From assembly GCA_033763595.1 (NCBI GenBank), contig JANRKH010000003.1, forward strand, positions 1-14,116: DNA of 14,116 nucleotides, given 5' to 3'. Below, in pieces: positions 1-7,846 of this stretch (positions within the stretch are counted from its first letter, which is position 1; every line of letters begins with the position of its first letter). This stretch comes from JANRKH01 sp033763595. GTDB lineage: Bacteria > Pseudomonadota > Alphaproteobacteria > Rickettsiales > Rickettsiaceae. The notes beneath the pieces were generated by a model that searched no databases, had not been told where the DNA came from, and saw nothing but the letters and a program-made list of their open reading frames with translations. Position numbers and translations under genes: made by a program.

Positions 1-138
1 CTATAATATTTCATATGACATACTCCTACTAAAAATTGTTTAAATTATTTTTGAGGAACTTTTCCTTACGAAAACTTTACCTCGTGTTAAAATAATGGAG
101 TATGTCGATTCTTTGCGCAACCGCAATTATAGTATGTA
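1..138. other. Short leading spacer downstream of the symporter gene
   Basis: No coding region is supported here. The stretch is AT-rich and lies 3' of the minus-strand symporter gene. A 10-bp inverted repeat (GACATACTCC at 17-26, GGAGTATGTC at 97-106) spans 70 nt. It has no T-tract in the direction expected for a terminator of the minus-strand gene, so its role, if any, is unknown. What lies beyond the window edge cannot be judged. Confidence 0.4.
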
Positions 139-1512
139 TTATATAGCCACAGTTGTTGTTTTCTTTTCAATATTTAAGATTATCATAAATAAAATGAGAG
201 ATGTTACTGTTCCGACGAATACCCCGCTAATCTTCGATCCTGAATATAATATTTCATATAAAGAAAATGTTACAGTGCCTCCAAAGCTTGAGAGGTAAAA
301 ACCAAAGTTTGATACTGTTTTACGGTATAGACATGCAATAATAGGAACGACAACAACGGGAGACCAAAGTCCAGCTGAAAAAATTACTATATCAACTATG
401 TTTTTAAACTTTAAAACCAATATGATAGATAAACTACCGATTATTACAGTAACGAATTTTGCTATTGTAACTAGCCATTTATCATGAAAGAAATTTAGAG
501 GCTTGAGTATATCATTCACAATAGAGATTGAAGCAACATTGATATCAGAATCTGCAGTTGACATAACAGATGCGAGCAATCCTGTAATAACTAATCCCTT
601 GAGTCCGGCAGGCACGACCTGGTCAATTAGTAAATTTAGAGCATTAGATGGTTTTGCTCCATAGACCACGGCAGTTGCTAATAATCCATTTATACAAATA
701 AAACATATGAATAAGAAATAAACAAAAGCCTTTATATATATAGCTTTGGTGACTTGTTCATGAGTTCTTCCAGCTACAATTCTTTGAATAAGAGATGGGT
801 AAAATCCCATTACTGAAAAACTTATTGCAGCGCAAATACTATTCCAAAATAGCTGTGTATTTGAGAAAATATCATATTTCTCAGCAGGAACGAATTTTAG
901 AAAATTTTGTGGACCTATGCTCATAATTCCAGTTATTGCAAGAGCAGGTATTGCAATATTCATGATAATAAATTGTAACGTGTTATTTAATACGATAGAC
1001 CTCAGTCCTCCGATCGCGGTATATGTCACAAGTACTATAGAGCTCATTATAACAGCATATTCGTAATCCACCTTTAGTATAAAACCAAATATTACTCCGC
1101 TTGCGCTGATTTGAGCTGCAACATATCCAATCGATGATAGGGCCGCTGCAATTCCTGTTATCATTCTTGGACCTGTGCCATAATATAAACTCACAATTTC
1201 TCCAACGCTAGATGTACCTCTAAAAGCAGATAACCTTGGTACTATTAGTAGAGCAATTAAAATATCCACTGGAATCGCGAGTATAAGTCCATACGCAAAA
1301 GATAAATCATATTCATATGTTTTTTCAATAAGGCCAACAGTAGTTCCGCCTCCAACTGAGGACGAGAAAATAGTTGCCGCAAGTATAAACTTGTTATTAT
1401 TTATGTCCTTTCCTATGCGATTATACGCCGAAATAGTTTTAGCTTTATTTGGATTATACATCCCTATCACGAGCGTAGAAAAAAGATAGATGCTAACGAT
1501 TAAAATATCCAT
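139..1512 (-). CDS. Sodium:solute symporter (SSS family) permease
   Basis: This is a 457-residue polytopic inner-membrane protein of the SSS family, which couples Na+ entry to uptake of an organic solute. The sequence is a succession of hydrophobic helices. Family landmarks are the SSVGGGTTVG stretch in an early helix (about 51-60), the YTAIGGLRSIVLNNTLQ segment at 164-180, which matches the SSS signature around the fifth helix, and MSTADSDINVAS at 317-328, where the Ser/Thr pair corresponds to the usual Na+ site. The length is slightly below the usual 480-550. The start ATG lies inside the end of the upstream AmpG-like gene (20-nt overlap), so the two are probably co-transcribed and translationally coupled. 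The substrate (proline, pantothenate, sugar or other) cannot be read from sequence. Family assignment is firm; transport specificity is unknown. Confidence 0.9.
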   Translation of the reverse strand: MDILIVSIYLFSTLVIGMYNPNKAKTISAYNRIGKDINNNKFILAATIFSSSVGGGTTVGLIEKTYEYDLSFAYGLILAIPVDILIALLIVPRLSAFRGTSSVGEIVSLYYGTGPRMITGIAAALSSIGYVAAQISASGVIFGFILKVDYEYAVIMSSIVLVTYTAIGGLRSIVLNNTLQFIIMNIAIPALAITGIMSIGPQNFLKFVPAEKYDIFSNTQLFWNSICAAISFSVMGFYPSLIQRIVAGRTHEQVTKAIYIKAFVYFLFICFICINGLLATAVVYGAKPSNALNLLIDQVVPAGLKGLVITGLLASVMSTADSDINVASISIVNDILKPLNFFHDKWLVTIAKFVTVIIGSLSIILVLKFKNIVDIVIFSAGLWSPVVVVPIIACLYRKTVSNFGFYLSSFGGTVTFSLYEILYSGSKISGVFVGTVTSLILFMIILNIEKKTTTVAI

Positions 1513-2743
1513 TATTTATTCGATTATTTATTTTATTCTCAAGTAATTTTAATATTATTAGCGATGGTATGATCATTAGCATTGATGCAATAAAAAAACC
1601 AGTCCATCCTAAAAATGACGCAGCAAAACCAGAAGCGCTTGAAAGTAACGTTCTAGATAGTCCCATCATCGCAGTGAAAATAGCATATTGCGTTGCCTTA
1701 TATTTTCCGTTACATAAACACGTGATTAATCCGATATATGCAGACATAGCAAGCCCGCTAGTCACGCTGTCACATATAGTTGCTAGTAGGAGCGATAGTG
1801 CAGGTAATCCGAATATTCCTATCATAAGGTAAGATAAGTGCGAAATACTATGTATTATGCCAAACCAAAATAGGTAATATACAAGGTTCTTGTTATTTAA
1901 AATAAATGAGGCCATTATACCGCCAATCGCAGATCCAACTATACCACTAAACTTGCCAGCAAAAGCAATCTGTTCCTCAGTAAAATTATGATATATAAGA
2001 TATGGGTTAATCATTACTGAAATAAAATTATCACCTATTCTATAGAGAGCTAAAAATGAAAGAATCATAAGTGTCAGTCTTAATTCTCCGATACCAATTA
2101 AGGCAGAAAATATGCTAGTTCTTTTGTCTAAGTCTTTGTTAGAGTGCGCTATTTCTTCTTTTGCAACTAATTTCAAATGAGCCATTAAAAATATAAACCC
2201 AATTAGTGCTAAATAAAAAAAAGCAAATATTAAATAGCTCAGGCTAAAACTTATATATTCTGAGGCGTAAATAGCTAATGGACCACTAAAAACCATTCCG
2301 GCTCTATAACCAAAAATATAAAATCCAGAATAAGTGGATTTTAAGTCATGCGGAGTTATTTCTGTTCTGATTGAATTTAGAATCAGGTCTTGAGAGGAAT
2401 TCAAAAAGGCAAGAATAATTAGCCCAGCAGAGATAGTAAATAATGGTCCATCAATAGAAGAGCTTGCGATAAAAATAGTTACTACAAAGCAAGCTATATA
2501 AATTACAGCAAGCCATTTTAGTCTATAGTTTATATTAAGTGGCAGAAAACTTAGGGTAAAATTATCAAATATAGGAGCCCATAAAAAATTAAAAGCATAA
2601 GGTAACGCAACCAGGCTGAATATACCTATAATTTCTCTTGAGACGCCATATTTTGCTAGCCAAAAATTTAGAGTATTTCCAGTAATTAGTATCAAAAAGC
2701 CGCTAATAAAACCGAAGGAGCATGTTAGGAATTTTAAATTCAT
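1493..2743 (-). CDS. ampG: AmpG-like MFS permease (muropeptide transporter family)
   Basis: This is a 416-residue major facilitator protein with about 12 predicted membrane helices. AmpG proteins import GlcNAc-anhydroMurNAc-peptides from the periplasm for cell-wall recycling. AmpG-type landmarks are visible: GNTLNFWLAKYGVS near the N-terminus (22-35), PYAFNFLWAPIFD at 48-60, SSQDLILNSIRTE at 116-128, and FGYRAGMVFSGPLA at 144-157, which corresponds to the AmpG GYR-G-sGplAl segment. It is shorter than the E. coli protein (about 490 residues) and has little C-terminal extension. Rickettsiales commonly carry several AmpG paralogues, some of which may have changed substrate, so muropeptide transport is inferred from family. 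No convincing Shine-Dalgarno precedes the ATG. The gene heads a two-gene minus-strand unit with the SSS symporter and is divergent from the ABC exporter. Confidence 0.85.
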   Translation of the reverse strand: MNLKFLTCSFGFISGFLILITGNTLNFWLAKYGVSREIIGIFSLVALPYAFNFLWAPIFDNFTLSFLPLNINYRLKWLAVIYIACFVVTIFIASSSIDGPLFTISAGLIILAFLNSSQDLILNSIRTEITPHDLKSTYSGFYIFGYRAGMVFSGPLAIYASEYISFSLSYLIFAFFYLALIGFIFLMAHLKLVAKEEIAHSNKDLDKRTSIFSALIGIGELRLTLMILSFLALYRIGDNFISVMINPYLIYHNFTEEQIAFAGKFSGIVGSAIGGIMASFILNNKNLVYYLFWFGIIHSISHLSYLMIGIFGLPALSLLLATICDSVTSGLAMSAYIGLITCLCNGKYKATQYAIFTAMMGLSRTLLSSASGFAASFLGWTGFFIASMLMIIPSLIILKLLENKINNRINNGYFNR

Positions 2744-2763
2744 TAATTTGTGCTTCTGTTAGT

Positions 2764-2788
2764 AAAAAATCCTCATACTATCAGAGGA
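2764..2788 (-). terminator. Hairpin plus T-run ahead of ampG (possible attenuator or terminator)
   Basis: Read on the minus strand, TCCTC and GAGGA form a 5-bp stem with a 9-nt loop, followed at once by TTTTTT (plus-strand A-run at 2764-2769). It ends about 20 nt upstream of the ampG ATG and faces the same way. It could end a short upstream transcript or act as a leader attenuator. The stem is short, so this is a weak call. Confidence 0.3.
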
Positions 2789-2868
2789 GTTCTATGATTA
2801 CAAGCCGAGATTGTAGAACAATTAATAGGCTTTGTACTAAAATTTATATGAAGAGTTAATTTGGGATA

Positions 2869-2877
2869 TGGTATAAT
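2869..2877 (+). promoter_or_regulatory. Candidate extended -10 promoter for the ABC exporter operon
   Basis: TGGTATAAT has a perfect TATAAT preceded by TG at the extended -10 spacing. No good -35 hexamer lies 16-18 nt upstream. It would give a leader of about 145 nt before the ABC gene at 3029. The TTGATT/TATATA pair at 2940-2967 is an alternative with a shorter leader. Confidence 0.35.
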
Positions 2878-3028
2878 ACCCACAGTGACCTATTTATCCA
2901 TAAAAACTGCATTGAGATCATATTTATCCTATTTCTGACTTGATTTTGTTTAAGCTTGATGTATATACCGCAGAAGCTTCTCAAAAGATCGAATATATGA
3001 ACGAGCTCAAGTGAACTATTAAATTATT

Positions 3029-4822
3029 ATGAAAAACGCAAATACGAATAATCAAAAGATTAGTAATAAATTTTATTATGTAATCTATGAAACTTTATGG
3101 GAAAGAAGATATAATTTTCTTTTTATGATGATTCTTATAAGTATACTTGGCGCTACGCCGTCTATAGATAGTTATTTGATCAAACAAGTACTTGATTTTA
3201 CAGAAACATACGATGAAATCCATAAGACAGATTTTACAATCCAAATATTTTACTGGGCCGTTATATACGGATTATGGTGGGAGGGATTGAACTGGGGCTG
3301 GAGACTTTATGACTACATATATTTAAATACTTTGCCGAAAGCAAAAACCGTAATAATTGATAAATATTTTTCTCATATTCAAAATCATAGTTACAGTTTT
3401 TTCCAACAAAACCTTACTGGTACAACAGCAAACAAAGTTATGGATGCATCAAGAGCATTTGAATGTATAATTGACGGCATCAATGATAAGATTCTTCGAA
3501 GAATCTCGATGATAATAATTGCTATTATAACATTTAACTACATAAGCCCCATATTTGCGACAGTATTTTCAATTTGGTTGGTTATTTTTATGGGTTTTAG
3601 TGCAATATTCGCACCAAAAGCCAATGTATTATCTACAGTTAGCGCTGAAAATAGATCTAATGTTGCAGGCAAAATAGTTGATTCATTCAGTAATAATTAT
3701 TCGGTTCAGTTATATAGCAAACAAACCTATGAAATTAAGTATTTATCTGGATATTTAAAAAGCTTACTCGACAGCGAAAAGAGATTATCGTGGTATGTTC
3801 TGATACTTAGATATTTTCAATCTTTGACATGCACTATTATGATATTCTCGATGATATATTATCTTGGTGTATTGCGGGTAAATTCATCTATTACAGCCGG
3901 AGATTTTGCCCTTGTTATCACGCTTGCAATAGCAGTAGCTGAACAAATTTGGAGTTTTACACAGGATCTTGGTGATTTATTTGAGGATATAGGAACGTTA
4001 AATCAAACAGTTTCTTTGCTATCAAGTCATGAGATTAACGATAAATCTGAAGTAAGGGACCTGGTATTCGAAAGCAAAATTACTGGAAATATAGAATTTA
4101 AAAATGTGAGCTTTAAATTCTCAGATGCATATATCCTAAAAAATCAATCTATTTTAATTCCAGCTAAACAAAAACTTGGAATTGTAGGTTTTTCAGGAAC
4201 TGGCAAAACAAGCTTTATTAATCTACTTGCTAGAATTTACGATCCAAGTAGCGGAGAGATTAGAATGGATGGAGTAAATATTAAGGACTTTACTCTTGAG
4301 TTCTTGAGGAATAACATAAGCGTAATACCTCAAGGACCAGTGTTATTTGATAGATCTATTTACGACAATATAGCATATGGAAAACCAAGCGCCACAAAAG
4401 AAGAGGTAATTGAAGCTGCAAAAAAAGCTCATATTCATGACGAAATAATGATGATTCAAGGTCAATATGATGCAAGATGCGGAGAAAAGGGATCGAATCT
4501 ATCTGGCGGCCAAAGGCAGAGGATAGCAATTGCAAGAGCAATTTTGAAAGACGCTCCAATTATTGTCTTAGACGAGGCAACAAGTGCTCTTGATACAATC
4601 ACAGAAGCAAAAATACGAAGCGCAATAAATTTTATAAGTAAAAACAAAACTTTACTAGTAATTGCGCATAGAATATCTACTATAAAAAATATGGATAGAA
4701 TAATCCTACTAAATAGAGGTATCATAGAGGCTGATGGAGATCATTCCTCTTTACTTATAAGCTCTGGTTTATACAGAAGTCTCTGGGATATGCAAGAAGA
4801 TGAAGCTAATAATAATGAATAA
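3029..4822 (+). CDS. ABC exporter, fused permease and ATPase (MsbA/multidrug type)
   Basis: This is a 597-residue half-transporter of the type IV (former type I) exporter fold. Six membrane helices are suggested at about 27-43, 71-87, two between 159 and 190, 256-279 and 291-308. The ATPase domain starts near 353 and is complete: Walker A GFSGTGKTS 387-395 (Lys393), Q-loop Gln435 in VIPQGP, signature LSGGQRQR 491-498, Walker B IIVLDE 511-516 with catalytic Glu516, D-loop SALD 519-522 and switch His547. It should work as a homodimer in the inner membrane, exporting lipid, peptide or drug-like molecules. The MsbA-like layout does not fix the substrate. No clear Shine-Dalgarno precedes the ATG. 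The HAD hydrolase starts 5 nt after its stop, so the two form an operon. Confidence 0.93.
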   Translation: MKNANTNNQKISNKFYYVIYETLWERRYNFLFMMILISILGATPSIDSYLIKQVLDFTETYDEIHKTDFTIQIFYWAVIYGLWWEGLNWGWRLYDYIYLNTLPKAKTVIIDKYFSHIQNHSYSFFQQNLTGTTANKVMDASRAFECIIDGINDKILRRISMIIIAIITFNYISPIFATVFSIWLVIFMGFSAIFAPKANVLSTVSAENRSNVAGKIVDSFSNNYSVQLYSKQTYEIKYLSGYLKSLLDSEKRLSWYVLILRYFQSLTCTIMIFSMIYYLGVLRVNSSITAGDFALVITLAIAVAEQIWSFTQDLGDLFEDIGTLNQTVSLLSSHEINDKSEVRDLVFESKITGNIEFKNVSFKFSDAYILKNQSILIPAKQKLGIVGFSGTGKTSFINLLARIYDPSSGEIRMDGVNIKDFTLEFLRNNISVIPQGPVLFDRSIYDNIAYGKPSATKEEVIEAAKKAHIHDEIMMIQGQYDARCGEKGSNLSGGQRQRIAIARAILKDAPIIVLDEATSALDTITEAKIRSAINFISKNKTLLVIAHRISTIKNMDRIILLNRGIIEADGDHSSLLISSGLYRSLWDMQEDEANNNE

Positions 4823-4827
4823 AAAAT

Positions 4828-5679
4828 ATGGAATATAGATCTATAACTAAACTAACTGACCTAATTGATTATTACGATGCTTTTTTCTTTGATATATGGG
4901 GGGTGCTTCATGAAGGCGGTGCGTTATATCACAATTGCAAAGAAGTATTTAATCAAATTGCAGAAAAAAAATCTGTAAGAGTTATATCTAACGCTCCAAG
5001 ATTAGCGAAAACTACAATACAAAGCCTTGTGGGGCAGGGTCTTAGCATAAAAGAAGAACATGTTATTACATCAGGGGAAATAGCAAGATTAATGATGCAA
5101 AACCCTAAAAAATACTTCGAAAGTGAAGGGCTGAATGTTTATCATATCAAGGAAGAAAGACATGATGAAATTTTAGAAAATATTGATCATAGCGAAGCTA
5201 GCTCACCTGAGGAGGCTAATTTAATTTTATTCTCAGCTGGAAGGTCAATAGATCAGTCCGATACTGATCTAATTGAAATTGTAAAGAGAATAAGTAGCCT
5301 TGACACAAAGATATTATTCACTAATCCGGATAAAATAGTTTTACATAATGGCACTTTAAGAAGATGCGCAGGACACTATGCAGAAATTGCAAAGGCACTT
5401 GGTGCAAATGTGATGTATTCTGGCAAACCAGAGGAGTTGATTTTTGATGTTGCTATTAAAACTTTAGAAAGTAGCGTAAAAAAAATTTTAATGGTAGGAG
5501 ATACTCTATATACGGATATTCTGGGAGCACATCAGATTGGGATTGATTCCGGCCTTGTTCTTACAGGTAATATGGGTATTTTAATTAAAAATAGTAAAGA
5601 ACCAGATGTGCTTGTGGCAGCAGAAAAAATATGCAAAAAATTTGGTATAATGCCGACAAGAATTGTAAGTATGGATTAA
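4828..5679 (+). CDS. HAD-superfamily subfamily IIA hydrolase (TIGR01459-like)
   Basis: This 283-residue cytoplasmic protein resembles the NagD/phosphoglycolate-phosphatase-like HAD IIA group, specifically the alphaproteobacterial subfamily TIGR01459. Motif I is FFDIWGVLHEG (20-30), with Asp22 as the likely nucleophile. Motif II is the Ser54-Asn55 pair in VISNAPR, motif III Lys200 in YSGKPEEL, and motif IV VGDTLYTD (223-230), giving Asp225 and Asp230 for Mg2+. The second Asp of the usual DxD motif is replaced by Trp24; from memory the DxWG form is standard in this subfamily and does not signal decay. The natural phosphoester substrate is unknown. It follows the ABC exporter by 5 nt and is probably co-translated with it. 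A weak terminator-like hairpin lies 26 nt downstream. Confidence 0.87.
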   Translation: MEYRSITKLTDLIDYYDAFFFDIWGVLHEGGALYHNCKEVFNQIAEKKSVRVISNAPRLAKTTIQSLVGQGLSIKEEHVITSGEIARLMMQNPKKYFESEGLNVYHIKEERHDEILENIDHSEASSPEEANLILFSAGRSIDQSDTDLIEIVKRISSLDTKILFTNPDKIVLHNGTLRRCAGHYAEIAKALGANVMYSGKPEELIFDVAIKTLESSVKKILMVGDTLYTDILGAHQIGIDSGLVLTGNMGILIKNSKEPDVLVAAEKICKKFGIMPTRIVSMD

Positions 5680-5938
5680 TTTTTACTCAAGACCTCCCGT
5701 GCATAAGCTTGCCCTCAAGCTGTAATTTTCTCGTCAAATCCTCATCCTACTCGTTCGCAAGGAAGCTAAGTTGTTCGAAGGTGTCTATTATTTGATCCTT
5801 AAGATTTGCTAAAATTTCTGGATTTAGCACAACATATTTACATCACTTTTATTTAAAATATTAATTCTTAATTATAAAATATTTTTTATAATTTAATTTG
5901 ATATTAAATTAAAGGTATTACAATAGAATTGAAGCATT
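5680..5938. other. AT-rich spacer upstream of the ankyrin-kinase-like gene
   Basis: Apart from the terminator-like hairpin near its start, this 259-bp spacer becomes extremely AT-rich. It contains two adjacent A/T-only inverted repeats: TTATAAAA/TTTTATAA (5872-5879/5884-5891) and TTTAATTT/AAATTAAA (5892-5899/5906-5913). Possible -10 boxes for the downstream gene are TATAAT at 5887-5892 and TACAAT at 5919-5924, the latter with TTGATA (5898-5903) at a short 15-nt spacing. None is decisive. Confidence 0.4.
5706..5728 (+). terminator. Weak Rho-independent terminator candidate after the HAD gene
   Basis: AGCTTG (5706-5711) and CAAGCT (5716-5721) form a 6-bp stem with a 4-nt loop, followed by a short T-rich run (TAATTTT). 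It lies where the ABC-HAD operon should end, but the T-tract is interrupted. Confidence 0.35.
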
Positions 5939-7564
5939 ATGCCTAAAGAAAAGGGTAAGCCTAAAACAAAATCCACTTCTTCATCCGCTTTTTTTACCAA
6001 AATTTCTACCGAAGATCTAAGAAGGGTCCCTTTAGCAGATCTTATAAGAACTAAAGGTAGTATTCCTATCACAGAACTAAAAAAAACTGGAGATGGGGGA
6101 GGTGTATCTGAAGCGTACAAAGCAGAAGATGCAGAGTATAGCCAAAAGGGGAAAGGTGTTATTGTTAAAGCAACTTCTAATGTAATGAGCGTGCGCGGTA
6201 CAAATGATAGAGACGGACCAGTGGAATTTATTGTTTCTGGTTTATACAAAAGATTACTACATGGCAGAGTTTCCAATTATGGCATAGTAAAATCTAATGA
6301 TAATAAAGTCATGATACACTCACATTTTTTGGAAAATTTTAGGAGTTTATCTGATCTTTCGATTGAAGAACGCAAGAAAGTACGTGGGATGGCAAAAATA
6401 ATAACTGCTTGTGTTGCTGGTGCAGAAGGAGATAATCACGCTAAAAATCTTGGCGCTGTTCCTGATACTGATGGTGATTTAGTTGCTGTAAAAATAGATC
6501 ATGGAAGATCGGCATATTTTCTATGTAATACAACTGCTGAGATGTGTGCAAGTTTTATAAGGAATTTTGACGTACACAAATATGACCAAGAGTTTACATT
6601 AGAAAAAAGTGCATTTGCTGAAGCAATTAAGGAAGTATCCACAGTATCTGATAAGGAGCTAGAGACTCTCATAGGCTCTAAAATTTACCAATTAGAAAAG
6701 GCCGGATTCAACTTTGCATCTTTAAATTATGGTCATACTGTACTGAGAGGTGAGGAAAGGCAAAATCCAACTCTTGCACAAATAGTTGAAACAAACAAAC
6801 TTAATTACCAAGAGACCAAAGATAAGAGAGCGTTTTTTATCAATGCATATAAGAAGCAATTTGAGTTGATGCGTACGCTAGATAGAAATATTGAGGTAAT
6901 GAGGAAATTTCAGATTAAAGATTCAGTGTCTGGTCAGGTACAAAATCCTACAAATACCATATCACTTAGAGAATGGTTTAATTGCGCGGCAGACCCACTT
7001 TTATTTGCCACTCAAAAAAAATGGCTTATAGATGGACAAAGGCCTTTTGCATATGCTGTTAGCACGAATAACACTGAACTTATTGATATAAGCGCAAGAA
7101 ATGGCTTCACATTTTCGCTAAAAGATTATGAACAAATCAAATGCAATGAACTATTATTGATCGCAGCAAAAAATAATCATCAGTCAGCTATAAAGTGGCT
7201 ACTTAAGCAAGGAGCAGATCCGAACGCTAAAGATACAGACGGGAAAACCGCTATTCGTTACGCAGTAGAAAAAGGTAATAAAGAGCTAGTAGAAGAACTA
7301 CTTAAGCAAGGAGCAGATCCGAACGCTAAAGATAAAGAAGGTAAAACACCAATTTTTTACGTCTCTAGGGGGCAAGATGATAATAGTATTGCAATCAGAG
7401 AGCTGTTATTCTCTAAGGGAGCACATGTACGTGATGCATTATCGGGAGATTTACTCGAACTCAAAAACGACATCAAAAAGATCGCTCGCAGGCTCTACAG
7501 GCTTGGTTCATTTGGCTGGGCCTCTAGTAAAAATAAGTCCAAGTCTCAACATCGGATAAGGTAA
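5939..7564 (+). CDS. Kinase-like (PI3K/HipA-type motifs) ankyrin-repeat protein, candidate effector
   Basis: This 541-residue protein has no signal peptide or membrane helix. Residues 1-20 are Lys/Ser-rich. Residues 50-200 carry motifs in the order expected of an atypical lipid/protein kinase fold: a Gly-rich turn GDGGGVSEAY (51-60), a beta strand GVIVKA with Lys77, Glu96 in a following helix, catalytic-loop-like GDNHAKN (Asp165, His167, Asn170; compare D-x-H-x-x-N of PI3/PI4 kinases and HipA), and KIDHG (185-189), resembling the metal-binding IDFG. Residues 210-350 are helical and unrecognised. Ankyrin repeats cover about 403-500, with two copies of LLKQGADPNAKD at 421-432 and 454-465, exactly 33 residues apart. 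The tail is basic. Ankyrin proteins of this kind are often secreted host-directed effectors; both the kinase activity and secretion are inferences. No good Shine-Dalgarno is seen. The gene is monocistronic, with a long hairpin element 22 nt after its stop. Confidence 0.9.
   Translation: MPKEKGKPKTKSTSSSAFFTKISTEDLRRVPLADLIRTKGSIPITELKKTGDGGGVSEAYKAEDAEYSQKGKGVIVKATSNVMSVRGTNDRDGPVEFIVSGLYKRLLHGRVSNYGIVKSNDNKVMIHSHFLENFRSLSDLSIEERKKVRGMAKIITACVAGAEGDNHAKNLGAVPDTDGDLVAVKIDHGRSAYFLCNTTAEMCASFIRNFDVHKYDQEFTLEKSAFAEAIKEVSTVSDKELETLIGSKIYQLEKAGFNFASLNYGHTVLRGEERQNPTLAQIVETNKLNYQETKDKRAFFINAYKKQFELMRTLDRNIEVMRKFQIKDSVSGQVQNPTNTISLREWFNCAADPLLFATQKKWLIDGQRPFAYAVSTNNTELIDISARNGFTFSLKDYEQIKCNELLLIAAKNNHQSAIKWLLKQGADPNAKDTDGKTAIRYAVEKGNKELVEELLKQGADPNAKDKEGKTPIFYVSRGQDDNSIAIRELLFSKGAHVRDALSGDLLELKNDIKKIARRLYRLGSFGWASSKNKSKSQHRIR
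7199..7334 (+). repeat. Exact 37-nt direct repeat, one ankyrin period apart
   Basis: Positions 7199-7235 and 7298-7334 are identical over 37 nt and offset by 99 nt, which is 33 codons or one ankyrin unit. The remaining codons of the two units differ. Identity at the DNA level, including third positions, indicates a recent unit duplication or gene conversion inside the repeat domain. Confidence 0.9.
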
Positions 7565-7585
7565 AGACAGCGACTGTTGTCCAGC

Positions 7586-7691
7586 TATAGTCTTTTAGGT
7601 TGAATTAGCTACGTTGTTGACTCGTCGCTCACCTAATACTCATAGGCTTCTCTCCTCGCGCCTAGTATCTAATCCAACCTAAAAGACTATA
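7586..7691. repeat. Long hairpin element E1 (106 bp) with shared core
   Basis: The ends form a 17-bp perfect inverted repeat (7586-7602 with 7675-7691, TATAGTCTTTTAGGTTG and its complement). Pairing continues inward to 7612/7665 with only two mismatches. The interior 7609-7668 matches, in reverse orientation, the interior of the element at 8157-8261, while the arms of the two elements are unrelated. It begins 22 nt after the ankyrin gene stop, so as RNA it could also form the 3' end structure of that transcript. It does not encode a protein. Confidence 0.85.
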
Positions 7692-7846
7692 TCATTAAGA
7701 TTGCCCTAGGTTTTAGGTAATCCAAAAGGAAATGTGAAAACTGGCTCACTCAGCTAAAGCTTGTGATGACGGATGAGTGGATGCGACTCGGTATTATTGC
7801 AATGGATTGTATATTACGCAATAGACTCATTTTTCTCACTCAATTT

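Larger units (their letters stand above)
2744..3028. other. Divergent intergenic spacer between ampG and the ABC exporter
   Basis: The 285-bp spacer separates two divergently transcribed units and should contain both promoters. It holds the terminator-like hairpin near ampG and an extended -10 motif TGGTATAAT at 2869-2877 on the plus strand, which is the end of a TGGGATATGGTAT motif related to the arm of the hairpin element at 8157-8261. A second candidate for the ABC gene is TTGATT (2940-2945), 16 nt, TATATA (2962-2967). No ORF here looks real. Confidence 0.5.

Noticed and set aside
17..106. 10-bp inverted repeat GACATACTCC/GGAGTATGTC
   Set aside because: Wide spacing, no T-tract, no shared core with the E elements, and it is at the window edge; too little to call an element.
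2..259. 15-bp direct repeat TATAATATTTCATAT at 2-16 and 245-259
   Set aside because: Almost pure A/T; a match of this length between two places in a 14-kb AT-rich window is expected by chance, and the second copy is inside the symporter gene.
95..298. 67-codon plus-strand ORF at the left end
   Set aside because: Most of it lies antisense over the 3' end of the symporter gene, it has no recognisable family and no ribosome binding site.
4850..4930. Loss of the second Asp in the HAD DxD motif as a sign of inactivation
   Set aside because: The DxWG form is, as I recall, normal for the TIGR01459 subfamily, and the other catalytic residues are present.
5706..5810. Possible third E-type core in the spacer after the HAD gene
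   Set aside because: Only short CTCGTC- and CCTACTCG-like fragments match; order and spacing of the shared blocks are not kept.
7377..7559. 60-codon ORF in another frame at the end of the ankyrin gene
   Set aside because: Entirely inside the ankyrin gene in a different frame; no independent support.
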